Assembly (NCBI RefSeq): GCF_012027325.1
Contig: NZ_SNUG01000002.1
Span: 53,211 to 117,210 of the forward strand
Reading direction: 5' to 3'
Origin: Thermococcus sp. M39
Lineage (GTDB): Archaea; Methanobacteriota_B; Thermococci; Thermococcales; Thermococcaceae
DNA: 64,000 bases
Under the pieces are notes generated by a model that did no database searches, had not been told where the DNA came from, and saw nothing but the letters and a program-made list of their open reading frames with translations. Made by a program: the position numbers and the translations under genes. Shown piece after piece: positions 31,284-41,025 of this stretch (positions within the stretch are counted from its first letter, which is position 1; each line of letters begins with the position of its first letter).

Positions 31284-31793
31284 ATGTCCCACGAGGAGCA
31301 CAGAGCAAAAGCCCCCAAGAAGTTTAAATTTGCGGTTATAACGGTTAGCGATACTGCAAGTGCTGGTAAAAAGGAGGACTTAAGCGGTTATTACATAATT
31401 GAAGAACTGAAGAAAGCGGGGAACGAGAACGTTTACTACAAGATTGTTCCAGATGAAAAGCTTGCAATCCTCAGGGCAGTACTTGAAGCCCTTGAAAAGG
31501 CAGATGTTGTAATTACAACAGGTGGAACTGGAATAACGAGGAGAGACGTCACAATTGAAGCTATAAGGCCTCTCTTCGATAAAGAGCTTGTTGGCTTTGG
31601 GGAAATATTCAGACTCAAGAGTTTTGAGGAAATCGGGACTGCCGCTGTGCTCACAAGGGCAACGGCTGGAATAATAAGGGACAAAGAAAGCAAAGTGGTC
31701 TTTTGCTTGCCAGGCAGCTTGAATGCCGTGAAAACTGGAGTTGAGATAATCAAAAGTGAGGCCTATCATATCTTAAAGCATGCGAGGGAATGA
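31284..31793 (+). CDS. moaB: molybdenum cofactor biosynthesis protein MoaB
   Basis: A 169-residue protein of the MoaB/MogA family, which adenylylates molybdopterin before metal insertion. The conserved block VVITTGGTGITRRDVTIEA and the end phrase CLPGSLNAVKTG are present. In Thermococcales the cofactor usually carries tungsten for aldehyde oxidoreductases. ATG 31284 has GGTGGTG upstream; the frame extends to 31263 without a better site. It lies 24 bases before moeA in one operon. Confidence 0.95.
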   Translation: MSHEEHRAKAPKKFKFAVITVSDTASAGKKEDLSGYYIIEELKKAGNENVYYKIVPDEKLAILRAVLEALEKADVVITTGGTGITRRDVTIEAIRPLFDKELVGFGEIFRLKSFEEIGTAAVLTRATAGIIRDKESKVVFCLPGSLNAVKTGVEIIKSEAYHILKHARE

Positions 31794-31817
31794 AATAAAA
31801 GGCATTTGGTGATGCAT

Positions 31818-33008
31818 ATGCGTGAATTCAAAAAGCTGACTCCCTATGAGGAAGCATTTAATCTGATGATTAGCGACATTAAGGAAATCCCAGACACAGA
31901 AGAGGTAAGCTTGAACGATGCCCTTGGAAGGGTTCTCGCTGAAGACGTGAAGAGTCCGATTGATTCTCCGCCCTTCGACCGTTCAGCAGTTGACGGCTAT
32001 GCTATAAGAGCTGAAGACACTTTCCAAGCGAGAGAGTACAATCCGATTGAGCTTGAGGTCATAGACGAAATAACTGCTGGAATGGAGAGCAAGGCAGAGG
32101 TTACATCAGGAAAAGCTGTGAAGCTCATGACAGGAAATAAACTGCCAAAAGGCGCCAATGCCGTCATCATGCAGGAGCATGTGAAGAGGGAAGGAAACAG
32201 AATCTACGTATTGAGACCTGTTGCTCCGGGACAGAACGTTGCCTTCAAAGGTGAGGACATAAAGAAAGGACAAGTTATACTCAAGAAAGGACAAATCCTC
32301 AGACCTCAGGATTTGTCTCTCCTAAAAAGCGTTGGAATAAAGAGGGTGAAGGTTAAGAGAAAGCCAAGAGTTGGAATAATTGTCACGGGAGATGAGCTCA
32401 TTGAAGAACTCGATGGAAAAGCTCTTGAGAGTGGTAAGATTCTAGAAAGCAACTCAATAATGCTGAAGGGCTTAGTTAAGCGGTACTTCGGAGAGCCGGT
32501 ATTTTACGGAGTTGTTTCCGACGATGAGAATGTTATCAGAGAAAAGCTTGAGAAAGCTAAGAACGAGTGTGATTTGGTTTTGATTACAGGGGGCAGTGCA
32601 TTTGGAGACAAGGATTACGCTCACCGCTTTGTTAAGTTGCTCTTCCACGGAACCACAATAAAGCCAGGGAGGCCTGTAGGATACGGCGAGAGGGTTTTTG
32701 TAATGAGCGGCTATCCAGTTGCAGTATTTGCTCAGTTCCATCTCTTCGTCAAATACGCCCTCGCAAAGCTTGTCGGAGCAAACTTCAAGCCAGCTAAAGT
32801 TAAAGCAAAGCTGACAGCAAAAGTCCCGTCAACCCTCGGTAGATATGAGTTCGTTAAAGTCTGGTATGAGGACGGAAAGGCAAAGCCAATAAGGAAAAGT
32901 GGAAGTGGGCTGATAAGCTCTTTAGTGGAGAGCAATGGATACATAACGATTCCAGAGGACAGTGAAGGTTACCTAGAAGGAGAAGAAGTTGAGGTGACGC
33001 TCTATTAA
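31818..33008 (+). CDS. moeA: molybdopterin molybdotransferase MoeA
   Basis: A 396-residue protein that inserts molybdate or tungstate into adenylylated molybdopterin. The N-terminal segment [19 protein letters not shown], the MogA-like domain with [14 protein letters not shown], and the C-terminal barrel with [13 protein letters not shown] are all present. ATG 31818 is four bases after GGTGAT. It follows moaB as the second gene of the operon, and its stop overlaps a small convergent ORF by 4 bases. Confidence 0.96.
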   Translation: MREFKKLTPYEEAFNLMISDIKEIPDTEEVSLNDALGRVLAEDVKSPIDSPPFDRSAVDGYAIRAEDTFQAREYNPIELEVIDEITAGMESKAEVTSGKAVKLMTGNKLPKGANAVIMQEHVKREGNRIYVLRPVAPGQNVAFKGEDIKKGQVILKKGQILRPQDLSLLKSVGIKRVKVKRKPRVGIIVTGDELIEELDGKALESGKILESNSIMLKGLVKRYFGEPVFYGVVSDDENVIREKLEKAKNECDLVLITGGSAFGDKDYAHRFVKLLFHGTTIKPGRPVGYGERVFVMSGYPVAVFAQFHLFVKYALAKLVGANFKPAKVKAKLTAKVPSTLGRYEFVKVWYEDGKAKPIRKSGSGLISSLVESNGYITIPEDSEGYLEGEEVEVTLY

Positions 33009-33214
33009 TCTCTACTCTTCTTTCCGATATTTCCAATTATCTCTCTAGCCCCTTCTGGGAGAAAAGATGCGTCTTGAAAATTCTCAACCATTTCTAAAAT
33101 TTCTCTCCTTTCTTTCTCCCTTTCATTAAATGCCTGCACAATGGCATCATGCCTTGCCCAGGGTATTAATTCTTTGATAAGGTCAGACTCCTTACGGGAA
33201 GGAGCAACGCTCAT
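33005..33214 (-). CDS. small hypothetical protein
   Basis: A 69-residue charged, helical protein (ELIPWARHDAIVQAFNER, EREKERREILEMVENF). No family was recognised. Codon use looks real, but the ribosome site (GGGTGTT) is weak and the frame stays open about 110 bases further upstream without any start codon, so this may be the remains of a longer gene. It is convergent with moeA and lies downstream of the inverted-repeat region at 33273-33341. Confidence 0.5.
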   Translation of the reverse strand: MSVAPSRKESDLIKELIPWARHDAIVQAFNEREKERREILEMVENFQDASFLPEGAREIIGNIGKKSRD

Positions 33215-33272
33215 TTCTTTAACACCCAGAAATAAGATTGTGTTTGGGCTAAATAAGCTTTTCTCTGCATTT

Positions 33273-33341
33273 TTTGCAGAATTTGGGGCTAAATCTACAA
33301 AATTTGAAGAGAATTCAAATGTTCATTCTAAATTCTGCAAA
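33273..33341. repeat. nested inverted repeats in an AT-rich gap
   Basis: A 12-bp perfect inverted repeat (TTTGCAGAATTT at 33273-33284 and its complement at 33330-33341) encloses a second 7-bp inverted repeat (ATTTGAA at 33302-33308, TTCAAAT at 33314-33320). Together they could form a cruciform or branched RNA. The surrounding gap of about 180 bases holds no intact gene. Confidence 0.6.
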
Positions 33342-33393
33342 TAGTTTAAAATTCAAACATTGGCTTCTGATTAAGATTCCGGGGGTCCTATTT

Positions 33394-33726
33394 TTACCTC
33401 TTTAAAGTTTTCAGAGCTTCTGCAAATCTTTTAATTACATCATCAGATGCAAATTTCTTTGGGCTTCTTTTGAGCCTCGGCTCTTTTCCGTTTATGTAAT
33501 CCTCAAGAACTTTTATTGCCTGTTCCCACGCCTCCGTGAAGTTATTGACTGGCTCAAAAGGCTCATCTATATAGTACCAGCTCTCAGTTTTGTTATCATA
33601 AACGGTTATTGTGGGATAAACTTCATCGTCTTTGCAGGGACACTCCATATCAATACTCAGCTCGATGAAAAAGTCCCCAATCTCTATGTATCCTTCCTCC
33701 CTAAGCTGTTCTTTCCACTCTTCCAT
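33394..33726 (-). CDS. hypothetical protein
   Basis: A 110-residue acidic soluble protein. A CPC motif (DMECPCKDDEVY) and the aromatic-rich segment TESWYYIDEPFEP stand out, followed by a helical tail ending in basic residues. No known family was recognised. It is divergent from the phosphoesterase gene at 33813 over 86 bases. Confidence 0.7.
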   Translation of the reverse strand: MEEWKEQLREEGYIEIGDFFIELSIDMECPCKDDEVYPTITVYDNKTESWYYIDEPFEPVNNFTEAWEQAIKVLEDYINGKEPRLKRSPKKFASDDVIKRFAEALKTLKR

Positions 33727-33812
33727 AATCTCACCAATTCATGAAAAAATTTTCATAGATTTAAGGCTAACGCTTAAAGGATTGATTGCTAAATTAGTGT
33801 GGGGGTGGTTAG

Positions 33813-34463
33813 ATGAGAATAATTGTAGTAACTGACATTCACGGAAATTCCAACAAAGCTGAGCAGTTGGCTGAGAGACTTAAAGGAGAGGAGTTTGATA
33901 TCATTTTGATAGCCGGTGACATAACGCATTTCAAAGGCAGAGAAAGTGCAGAAAAGAGTCTAAGCTACTTCTTGGAGCTTGGAAAGCCAATATACGCTGT
34001 AATGGGCAACTGTGACGGTAGAGATGTTTTAAATCTTCTGGAGGAGCTTAGAATAAGCCTTCACAATAAACGAATCGAGATTAATGGAATTGGAATTGTA
34101 GGGTTCGGCGGCTCAAACATAACTCCTTTCTCAACAATCTGGGAGTTCCATGATGAGGAAATCTGGGAGAGCTTAAACAGAAACTACCGCGATGGAGACA
34201 TTCTGCTAATGCATGTTCCTCCCTATGGAACAAAGGTTGATAAGACCTTTACCGGGCTCCACGTGGGGAGCAAAGCTTTGAGAAAATTCATAGAAGAAAA
34301 GCAGCCTCCTTTAGTTATATGCGGTCACATTCACGAAGCGAGGGGAGTCGATGAAATTGGAAAGACATTAATAGTCAATCCAGGCCCCTTGTTTAAAGGA
34401 TATTACGCTGTAATTGATATAGACAAAGAGAGGAGAGCAAACATAACGCTGGAGAAGCTTTAG
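33813..34463 (+). CDS. calcineurin-like metallophosphoesterase
   Basis: A 216-residue metallophosphoesterase with all five family motifs: TDIHGN, AGDITH, MGNCDG, LMHVPPYG and CGHIHEA. It probably hydrolyses a phosphodiester or phosphomonoester in the cytosol; the substrate cannot be read from the sequence. ATG 33813 follows GGGGGTGG. The gene stands alone. Confidence 0.92.
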   Translation: MRIIVVTDIHGNSNKAEQLAERLKGEEFDIILIAGDITHFKGRESAEKSLSYFLELGKPIYAVMGNCDGRDVLNLLEELRISLHNKRIEINGIGIVGFGGSNITPFSTIWEFHDEEIWESLNRNYRDGDILLMHVPPYGTKVDKTFTGLHVGSKALRKFIEEKQPPLVICGHIHEARGVDEIGKTLIVNPGPLFKGYYAVIDIDKERRANITLEKL

Positions 34464-34565
34464 CAAGTGTTGGGTATCCAGCAGTAAAAAGCTGCATCAG
34501 GAGCTATAAAACATCATCCTCCATTGCAAAAATTTGATGCAAAATTGAAAATAGAAATGCAAAAG

Positions 34566-35735
34566 TCACACAAGCTTTCTTTCTCTCAACACTTTCTCCA
34601 TTCTGTCCATGGCCTCTTCAAGCTTCTCATAGGCTGTTGCATAGCTGATCCTTATGTAGCCTTCTCCCGCCCTTCCGAAAGCACTTCCCGGAACTACTAC
34701 AACTTTTGCTTCCTTAATCATAAGCTCGCTGAACTCTTTGCTCGTTAGCCCAGTGTCTTTTATGCGTGGGAATATGTAGAACGCCCCTTTAGGCTTGACT
34801 GTCGGCAGTCCCATCTCATTTAAGCGCTTCCAGACCATCTGCCTCCTTCTGTCGTATTCCTTGCGCATCTTCTCAACTGCCTTCCAGCTCCTCTCGTCCC
34901 TCAAAGCCTTAGCAGCTGCATACTGAACAAACGTCACGGGACAAGTTGCATTGTACATCTGGAACCTAATTATCTTCTCGATTACCCACTCTGGAGCAGC
35001 GACGAAGCCCAAACGCCAGCCGGTCATTGCAAAAGTCTTTGAGAAGCCATTTATTGTGATAGTCCTCTCAAACATTCCATCAAGGGAGGCAATACTGTAG
35101 TTCTTAACTCCATCATAGACAAAGTACTCGTAAACTTCATCGCTCAAAATAATCAAATCATGCTCGACTGCAAAATCTGCAATCTCTTCAAGGTCTTTTT
35201 TAGTTAGAACTGATCCAGTTGGATTGTTTGGGCTGTTGAGTATCAGAGCTCTCGTTTTTGGAGTTACGTACTTCTTAAGCTCATCAACATTCAAGCGGAA
35301 TTCATCTTCTTCATAAGTTGGGACTTCAACGGGCTTTCCTCCAGCTAAAATAACAGCAGGAGCATAGCTGACAAACATCGGTGAAGGCACTAAAACTTCA
35401 TCTCCATCCTTAAGAAATGTTGCAAAGCCCATCAATAGGGCTTGATTAGCGCCGACAGTTATCATAATTTGCGTTTTAGGGTCTGCATCAATGCCATTAT
35501 CCTTCCTCAGCTTTTCAGCAACCGCTTCTCTAAGCTCTAAGATTCCAGCATTAGGGCTATAATGCGTTAGTCCCTTGTCCAAAGCTTCTTTTGCATATTC
35601 TTTGATATGCTCTGGAGTATCAAAATCCGGCTCTCCAATTCCTAATGAGATTATTCCCTCAATACCTTGAGCCAAATCAAAAAGCTTTCTAATTTCAGAA
35701 GGATTTACACGTTCTAATACATCACTTAGCGCCAT
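34566..35735 (-). CDS. PLP-dependent class I aminotransferase
   Basis: A 389-residue fold-type I aminotransferase of the aspartate aminotransferase family. The PLP lysine is in SKTFAMTGWRLGF, the conserved NSPNNPTG and the Asp-Tyr pair LSDEVYEYF are seen, and an Arg near the end (YIRISYA) would bind the substrate carboxylate. Related Thermococcales enzymes act on aspartate, aromatic amino acids or alanine, so specificity is open. ATG 35735 has GGTGAT eight bases upstream; a frame open much further upstream is not used. Confidence 0.92.
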   Translation of the reverse strand: MALSDVLERVNPSEIRKLFDLAQGIEGIISLGIGEPDFDTPEHIKEYAKEALDKGLTHYSPNAGILELREAVAEKLRKDNGIDADPKTQIMITVGANQALLMGFATFLKDGDEVLVPSPMFVSYAPAVILAGGKPVEVPTYEEDEFRLNVDELKKYVTPKTRALILNSPNNPTGSVLTKKDLEEIADFAVEHDLIILSDEVYEYFVYDGVKNYSIASLDGMFERTITINGFSKTFAMTGWRLGFVAAPEWVIEKIIRFQMYNATCPVTFVQYAAAKALRDERSWKAVEKMRKEYDRRRQMVWKRLNEMGLPTVKPKGAFYIFPRIKDTGLTSKEFSELMIKEAKVVVVPGSAFGRAGEGYIRISYATAYEKLEEAMDRMEKVLRERKLV

Positions 35736-35820
35736 GAGAATCACCAAAATGAACTCAGCTTTGAGACTTATAATTTTGCCGCTGTAAAATATTCGATTTA
35801 AGGAAAATAGAGTCGAAAAA

Positions 35821-37419
35821 TTACAAATAAACAGCAAACTTCTCCAAAACCAGCACATCGAGCTTTGCCTTTCTGAAGCTGTTAAGGGCATCTCTAGGTG
35901 AGCAAACTATCGGCTCACCGTGCATATTAAATGAGGTATTTAGCACAGCACCAACTCCACTCTGCTTTTCAAAGAGCTTAATTATGTCATAGTACTTCGG
36001 GTTATCTTCTCTTTCAAGAGTCTGAGGTCTCGTCGTGCCGTCAACATGAACAACAGCTGGTGCTGTTTTTGCAAATTCCTCTGTGGCATAGTAGCTCATC
36101 GTCATAAACTTGTTTGGATAGGGGTCAACTAAATAATCCCCAATCCTCTCCTCTAAAATCGTGGGTGCAAATGGCTGGAAGACATCTCTCCTCAAAGCCA
36201 AGTTGAGCTTTTCTTTAACGCTCTCATCTCTTGGGTCAGCTAAAATAGAACGGTTACCCAAAGCCCTTGGTCCAAATTCCATTTTTCCTTGGAAAAAGGC
36301 TACGATTTTTCCATCAATTAGGGAATCAGCAACAAAACCAGAAACATCACTGATTTCCTCATACCTAACTCCCTCTTTCCTCAAGAGCTCCTCAATTTCA
36401 CTCTCAGAGTAAGAAGGTCCCAAATAAACATGCTTCAGCTTAAATGGCTTCCACCTACCATCTAGTCTTTCAAGCTGTGATTTGACAAAGATAGCAGCTC
36501 CAAAGGCTAAACCACCGTCATGCATTGCTGGAAACACCCACAAGTCAGGAAAATGTTTTCTTAAAACCATGTTTGCTTTAACATTCTGCGCAACACCGCC
36601 GGCATAGGTTAAAGGCAACCCATATCTTGTAAGCTTAAGCCCGAGTTCATCAACAATTTTTTCCAGATGCTTCTGAGCTGATGCTGCTATCTCAATAGCT
36701 TCCCTCTCCAGCTCTCCATCAAGCTTCCCCTTCTTGAGATTTGCAGAAACTTCTTTAGCTCTCTCAAAAGGAAAGTTGAAGAACTCAGCGAGCTTTTTAG
36801 TTGCTTCAATTCCAACAACTTTAAGATGATTTTCAAAGGTCAGATCATTGAGCTCAATTATCGCAGACAAATCATAGCTCGGCTTTCCATAAGCTGCCAA
36901 GCTCATAATTTTCCCTTCATGTCTCATGGGTTTAAATCCCAAAAGTTCCGTAACTGATGCATAGAAATCCCCCAAAGAATCAAGATATGTGCTTTGGGCA
37001 ATCCTAATCATCTCACCATCTCTGCAGATGTAGATTGATGAGCTTAAGCCGTCGCCAGCAGCGTCAATGCTTAAAGCAACTGCATCTCTCCAGCCAGAAG
37101 TGAAATAAGCTGAGGCTGCGTGAGCTAGATGGTGCTCAACGTAGAGAATCTTCCTTTTAAAGTCCTCCCCAAAAATCTTCTTTAGGTTTTCTTCAAGCTC
37201 TAGAAGGCGAGAGCGCTTTCTAAAAATACCGGCAACTGCAATAATTTCAACTTCTTCTGGATTTACATCTCCTATTTCTAGCACTTTAGCTATGCTCAGC
37301 TCTGGAAAGCCGCGATAATGCTTAATTCGGTTAAGCCTCTCTTCATTGACTGCATAAATTTCTTTATCTTTAATTAGAACTGCTCCAGCGTCATGGCCAT
37401 CGTGAATTCCAAGTATCAT
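35821..37419 (-). CDS. NodU/CmcH-type carbamoyltransferase
   Basis: A 532-residue carbamoyltransferase. The N-terminal Kae1-like domain begins GIHDGHDAGAVLI and has the metal-binding histidines in EHHLAHAASAYF. The C-terminal part (EFGPRALGNRSILADPRD, VLNTSFNMHGEPIV) matches the NodU/CmcH/TobZ family, which moves a carbamoyl group from carbamoyl phosphate through carbamoyl-AMP to a hydroxyl of a sugar or natural product. The acceptor here is unknown. GGTGATTC precedes ATG 37419. It is followed by the aminotransferase gene after 85 bases and preceded by proS on the same strand. Confidence 0.92.
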   Translation of the reverse strand: MILGIHDGHDAGAVLIKDKEIYAVNEERLNRIKHYRGFPELSIAKVLEIGDVNPEEVEIIAVAGIFRKRSRLLELEENLKKIFGEDFKRKILYVEHHLAHAASAYFTSGWRDAVALSIDAAGDGLSSSIYICRDGEMIRIAQSTYLDSLGDFYASVTELLGFKPMRHEGKIMSLAAYGKPSYDLSAIIELNDLTFENHLKVVGIEATKKLAEFFNFPFERAKEVSANLKKGKLDGELEREAIEIAASAQKHLEKIVDELGLKLTRYGLPLTYAGGVAQNVKANMVLRKHFPDLWVFPAMHDGGLAFGAAIFVKSQLERLDGRWKPFKLKHVYLGPSYSESEIEELLRKEGVRYEEISDVSGFVADSLIDGKIVAFFQGKMEFGPRALGNRSILADPRDESVKEKLNLALRRDVFQPFAPTILEERIGDYLVDPYPNKFMTMSYYATEEFAKTAPAVVHVDGTTRPQTLEREDNPKYYDIIKLFEKQSGVGAVLNTSFNMHGEPIVCSPRDALNSFRKAKLDVLVLEKFAVYL

Positions 37420-37456
37420 AATGAATCACCGAGAGAATAGAAAAGAAAAGGCGAAT

Positions 37457-38899
37457 TCAATAAGTTCTTGCAAATCTTGCGATGAACTTTGCTTCTTTTC
37501 CACAGTGAGCACACTTTTTGCCCTCAACCTTTGCTGTCTCTTCTGGATATGGAATTCCAAGCATCTTCGCATCGAGGATTTCTTCCATCTCAAGTCCACA
37601 GCTTTCCTCACCGCACCATGGGAGTTCAACGACTCCTCTTCTGTCTTCAAAGACTTTCTTTGCCTCTTCGAGTGTGTCAACTCTCTTAATGTGGCTGTCG
37701 AGGAATTCTTTAGCTCTTGCGTAGAGGTTCTCCATTATTGCATCAAGTGTTTCTCTGACCTTTTCAATAAGCTCAGCTCTCTCAACTGTGAACTTTTCAA
37801 GGGTGTCTCTTCTTGCGAGCACAGCCTTTTGTCCCTCAACATCCCTTGGCCCTACTTCAATCCTCAGTGGAACTCCTTTAAGCTCCCAGTCGTAGAACTT
37901 CCTTCCTGGTCTTATGTCTCTCTCATCAACATGAACTCTTATGCCGGCGGTCTTAAGCTCCTCAGCAATCTCTCTTGCATAGGCGAAGACATCATACGGT
38001 GAGTCCTTCTTTGGAATTGGGACTATAACCACTTGAATTGGTGCAATTGTTGGTGGAAGAACCATTCCTCTATCGTCGCCATGAATGGCAATGACAGCAG
38101 CCAAGAGTCTCTCGCTCATTCCGTAGGTTGTCTGGTAAACGTATTCATGTGTCCCATCTTCTTTCTCATACATTATGTTGTATGCTTTTGCAAAGTTCTG
38201 CTTGTAGTTGTGCATCGTTCCTATCTGCAGGGTTCTTCCATCAGGCATTATTACCTCTGCACCGAGCGAGTAGTAAGCACCAGGGAATTTATCCCAGTCT
38301 GGCCTCTTTGAAATTATATACGGTAAGGCAAGCTTCTTAGCTAAGTTGTCAAATATCTCTAAATCCTCCTTTATCTGTCTCTCGGCGTCTTCAAAGCTGT
38401 CATGAGCTGTGTGAGCTTCGAAGAATCTGCTGATCTCTCTAACTCTAATCAGTGGTCTCGTGTGCTTTGTCTCATATCTATAAACGTTAACGATCTGGTA
38501 TATTTTGAAGGGCAGATCTGCATGAGAGCGAATCCAAAGCGCAAACATTGAATACATAGCGGTCTCGCTCGTAGGTCTGAGAATTAGTCTCACATCTAAA
38601 GGCTCGTGACCGGCATGAGTAACCCAAAAAACCTCGCCTTCAAATCCAGCTATATGCTCGGCCTCTTTCTGGAACTCAGTCTCTGGAATCAATGCTGGGA
38701 AGAGAACCTCTTGATGTCCTGTCCTTTCCATCTCCTCATGAATGAACCTTTCAATGTTCCTCATTATCTTAAGACCGTAGGGAAGCCAGATGTTCATTCC
38801 CTTTACGGGATACCTTTTATCTTGTATTCCAGCCGTTTCGATTAGCTCATTGTACCACTCGCTGAAATTGTTCTGCCATTTGTTTCGCTCTACCTTCAT
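37457..38899 (-). CDS. proS: prolyl-tRNA synthetase (archaeal/eukaryotic type)
   Basis: A 480-residue class II synthetase. The catalytic domain shows the motif 2 region ([37 protein letters not shown]) and later motif 3. There is no bacterial editing insertion. The C-terminal zinc domain has CGEESCG and KKCAHCGK, and the protein ends in the conserved tyrosine. ATG 38899 follows AGGTGGTGTT. Its position upstream of the carbamoyltransferase suggests at most loose co-transcription. Confidence 0.97.
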   Translation of the reverse strand: MKVERNKWQNNFSEWYNELIETAGIQDKRYPVKGMNIWLPYGLKIMRNIERFIHEEMERTGHQEVLFPALIPETEFQKEAEHIAGFEGEVFWVTHAGHEPLDVRLILRPTSETAMYSMFALWIRSHADLPFKIYQIVNVYRYETKHTRPLIRVREISRFFEAHTAHDSFEDAERQIKEDLEIFDNLAKKLALPYIISKRPDWDKFPGAYYSLGAEVIMPDGRTLQIGTMHNYKQNFAKAYNIMYEKEDGTHEYVYQTTYGMSERLLAAVIAIHGDDRGMVLPPTIAPIQVVIVPIPKKDSPYDVFAYAREIAEELKTAGIRVHVDERDIRPGRKFYDWELKGVPLRIEVGPRDVEGQKAVLARRDTLEKFTVERAELIEKVRETLDAIMENLYARAKEFLDSHIKRVDTLEEAKKVFEDRRGVVELPWCGEESCGLEMEEILDAKMLGIPYPEETAKVEGKKCAHCGKEAKFIARFARTY

Positions 38900-39001
38900 A
38901 ACACCACCTACCCCTTAAGACTTCAGAAGAAGTTTTTAATTTTTCGCTTGGAATCAAAAAGATTTATTAGCTCGTTTCGATAAACATCTAAAGGTGATAG
39001 C

Positions 39002-40003
39002 ATGAAACCGAAAGTTGCAGTTTTATTTAAGATGAAAAGCAAGCCGCTGGAAGAGCTAAAGAAATATGCAGACGTTGATGTTCTACTGTATCCCAAAAAG
39101 GAAGAGCTTATTAAAGTAATTCACCAATATGATGGCCTTATAGTTTCACCTCTTAACAAAATTGATGGGGAGATAATTGAGAAAGCTGAAAACCTTAAAG
39201 TAATAAGCTGCCACTCCGCAGGTTATGATCATGTTGATGTTGATGCAGCAACGAGAAAAGGCATTTATGTCACAAAGGTGAGCGGAGTTTTAAGTGAGGC
39301 CGTTGCTGAGTTTGCTATCGGCTTAATGATTGCTCTGCTCAGAAAGATAACCTACTCAGATAGATTTATTAGAGAGGGAAAATGGGAATCCCACAGAATT
39401 GTATGGAGTGGGTTTAAGGATATTGAGACCGTTTATGGTAAAAAGGTGGGAATTCTCGGTATGGGAGCAATTGGAAAAGCGATAGCAAGAAGAGCCAAAG
39501 CCTTAGGAACTGAAATTCTATACTGGTCAAGGAGCAGGAAAGAAGACATAGAAAAGGAAGTTGATGCAAAATATCTGCCCCTTGAAGAGGTTCTCAAACA
39601 GAGCGACATCATCGTTCTGGCACTTCCGGCGACAAAAGAGACATACCACATAATTAACGAGGAGAGACTCAAGCTCATGGAAGGCAAATACCTTGTAAAC
39701 ATTGGGCGTGGAGTATTGGTTGACGAAAAAGCTGTGATTAAAGCTCTCAAAGAAGGAAAGCTGAAAGGCTATGCAACAGATGTCTTTGAAAAGGAGCCTA
39801 TCCAAGAGAGTGAGCTGTTTGAGATGGAGTGGGAGACAGTTTTAACACCCCATTACGCTGGCCTCTCTAAAGAATCAATGGAAGATATGGGATTTCAAGC
39901 GGTTAAAAACTTGCTTAAAGTCCTCAGAGGAGAGGTTCCAGAGGATTTGGTAAACAAGGAGGTATTGAAGATTAGACCAGTTGAAAGCATAAAGATGCTG
40001 TGA
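39002..40003 (+). CDS. D-isomer specific 2-hydroxyacid dehydrogenase
   Basis: A 333-residue NAD(P)-dependent dehydrogenase. The Rossmann motif is GILGMGAIGKAIARR, and the catalytic set appears as Arg in VNIGRGVLVDE, Glu in DVFEKEPI and His in LTPHYAGLS. Relatives include glyoxylate/hydroxypyruvate reductase, phosphoglycerate dehydrogenase and phosphonate (phosphite) dehydrogenase; I cannot separate these by eye. GGTGATAGC precedes ATG 39002. The M42 peptidase gene starts 10 bases after the stop, so they share a transcript. Confidence 0.9.
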   Translation: MKPKVAVLFKMKSKPLEELKKYADVDVLLYPKKEELIKVIHQYDGLIVSPLNKIDGEIIEKAENLKVISCHSAGYDHVDVDAATRKGIYVTKVSGVLSEAVAEFAIGLMIALLRKITYSDRFIREGKWESHRIVWSGFKDIETVYGKKVGILGMGAIGKAIARRAKALGTEILYWSRSRKEDIEKEVDAKYLPLEEVLKQSDIIVLALPATKETYHIINEERLKLMEGKYLVNIGRGVLVDEKAVIKALKEGKLKGYATDVFEKEPIQESELFEMEWETVLTPHYAGLSKESMEDMGFQAVKNLLKVLRGEVPEDLVNKEVLKIRPVESIKML

Positions 40004-40012
40004 GGTGATAGT

Positions 40013-41011
40013 ATGGAGCATCTTATTAAAGAGCTTAGGGAGATAACTCAAATCCCCGGAATTTCTGGATATGAGGAGAAAGTTAGGGAAAAGCTGATTG
40101 AGTGGATTGAACCCTTCGCCGATTATAAGGTTGACAGAATAGGAAATCTGATAGTTGAGCTCGGAGAGGGAGAGGAAAAAGCAATTTTCATGGCACATAT
40201 GGACGAGATCGGCCTTTTAATTACAGGAATAACAAATGATGGAAAGCTGAAGTTCAGGAAAATCGGCGGCATTGATGACAGGCTATTGATTGGTAGACAT
40301 GTGGATGTGATAACAGAGAATGGAAAGCTCGATGGAGTCATCGGCGTTACACCAGTTCACCTCAACCTCGAGAGGAAGTTTGACACGATTCCTTGGCATG
40401 CATTGGAAATCGATATTGGTGCAGAATCAAAAGAGGAAGCCCTTAAGCTTGTTAAACCCTTAGATTATGCTGTATTCAAAAAGCACTTTGCTGTTTTAAA
40501 CAATCGCTATGTTGCAACTCGCTCTCTTGATGACCGCTTTGGCGTTGTTGCACTGTTTGAGGCTATCAAAGATTTAGTTGATCACGACTTGAATGGAAAG
40601 TTCATCTTCGCCTTCACTGTGCAGGAGGAGATAGGGCTTAAGGGCGCTAAGTTTTTGGCGGAGCATTACAGCCCAGAGTTTGCTTTTGCCATCGACTCCT
40701 TTGCGTGCTGCTCCTTCTTAACGGGAGACGTTAAATTAGGCAGAGGTGCTGTGATTAGGGCTGTGGACAACTCAGCAGTTTACACAAGAAAACTCGCAAA
40801 GAGAGTTGTTGAGATAGCTGAGAGGAACGGGATACCTCTTCAGATAGGTGTTACCGGCGGAGGGACTGATGCGTCTGTATTCCAGCATAAAAGCGAAGTT
40901 CTTGCCTTAAGTGTGCCGATTAAATATCTGCACAGCGAGGTGGAGATGCTTCACTTGAATGATTTAGATGCCTTGATAAAGCTGATTGAGGCAATAGTGT
41001 TTGAGCTTTAA
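40013..41011 (+). CDS. M42 family metallopeptidase
   Basis: A 332-residue M42 aminopeptidase. Metal ligands and catalytic residues can be followed: MAHMDEIGL, RSLDDRFGV, QEEIGLKGA with the Glu pair, FAIDSFACC and the late His in YLHSEVEM. Such enzymes form large hollow TET oligomers in the cytosol and degrade short peptides. It is co-transcribed with the dehydrogenase upstream and the TauE-type transporter downstream (15 bases). The start of the window holds the end of a related gene. Confidence 0.94.
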   Translation: MEHLIKELREITQIPGISGYEEKVREKLIEWIEPFADYKVDRIGNLIVELGEGEEKAIFMAHMDEIGLLITGITNDGKLKFRKIGGIDDRLLIGRHVDVITENGKLDGVIGVTPVHLNLERKFDTIPWHALEIDIGAESKEEALKLVKPLDYAVFKKHFAVLNNRYVATRSLDDRFGVVALFEAIKDLVDHDLNGKFIFAFTVQEEIGLKGAKFLAEHYSPEFAFAIDSFACCSFLTGDVKLGRGAVIRAVDNSAVYTRKLAKRVVEIAERNGIPLQIGVTGGGTDASVFQHKSEVLALSVPIKYLHSEVEMLHLNDLDALIKLIEAIVFEL

Positions 41012-41025
41012 ATGGAGGTGATTAA

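Noticed and set aside
34500..34565. Repeated ATGCAAAA words after the phosphoesterase gene
   Set aside because: Short AT-rich words of uneven spacing; likely chance in an AT-rich gap.
37421..38002. 193-residue plus-strand ORF
   Set aside because: It is antisense to proS and overlaps the start region of the carbamoyltransferase gene; no family features.
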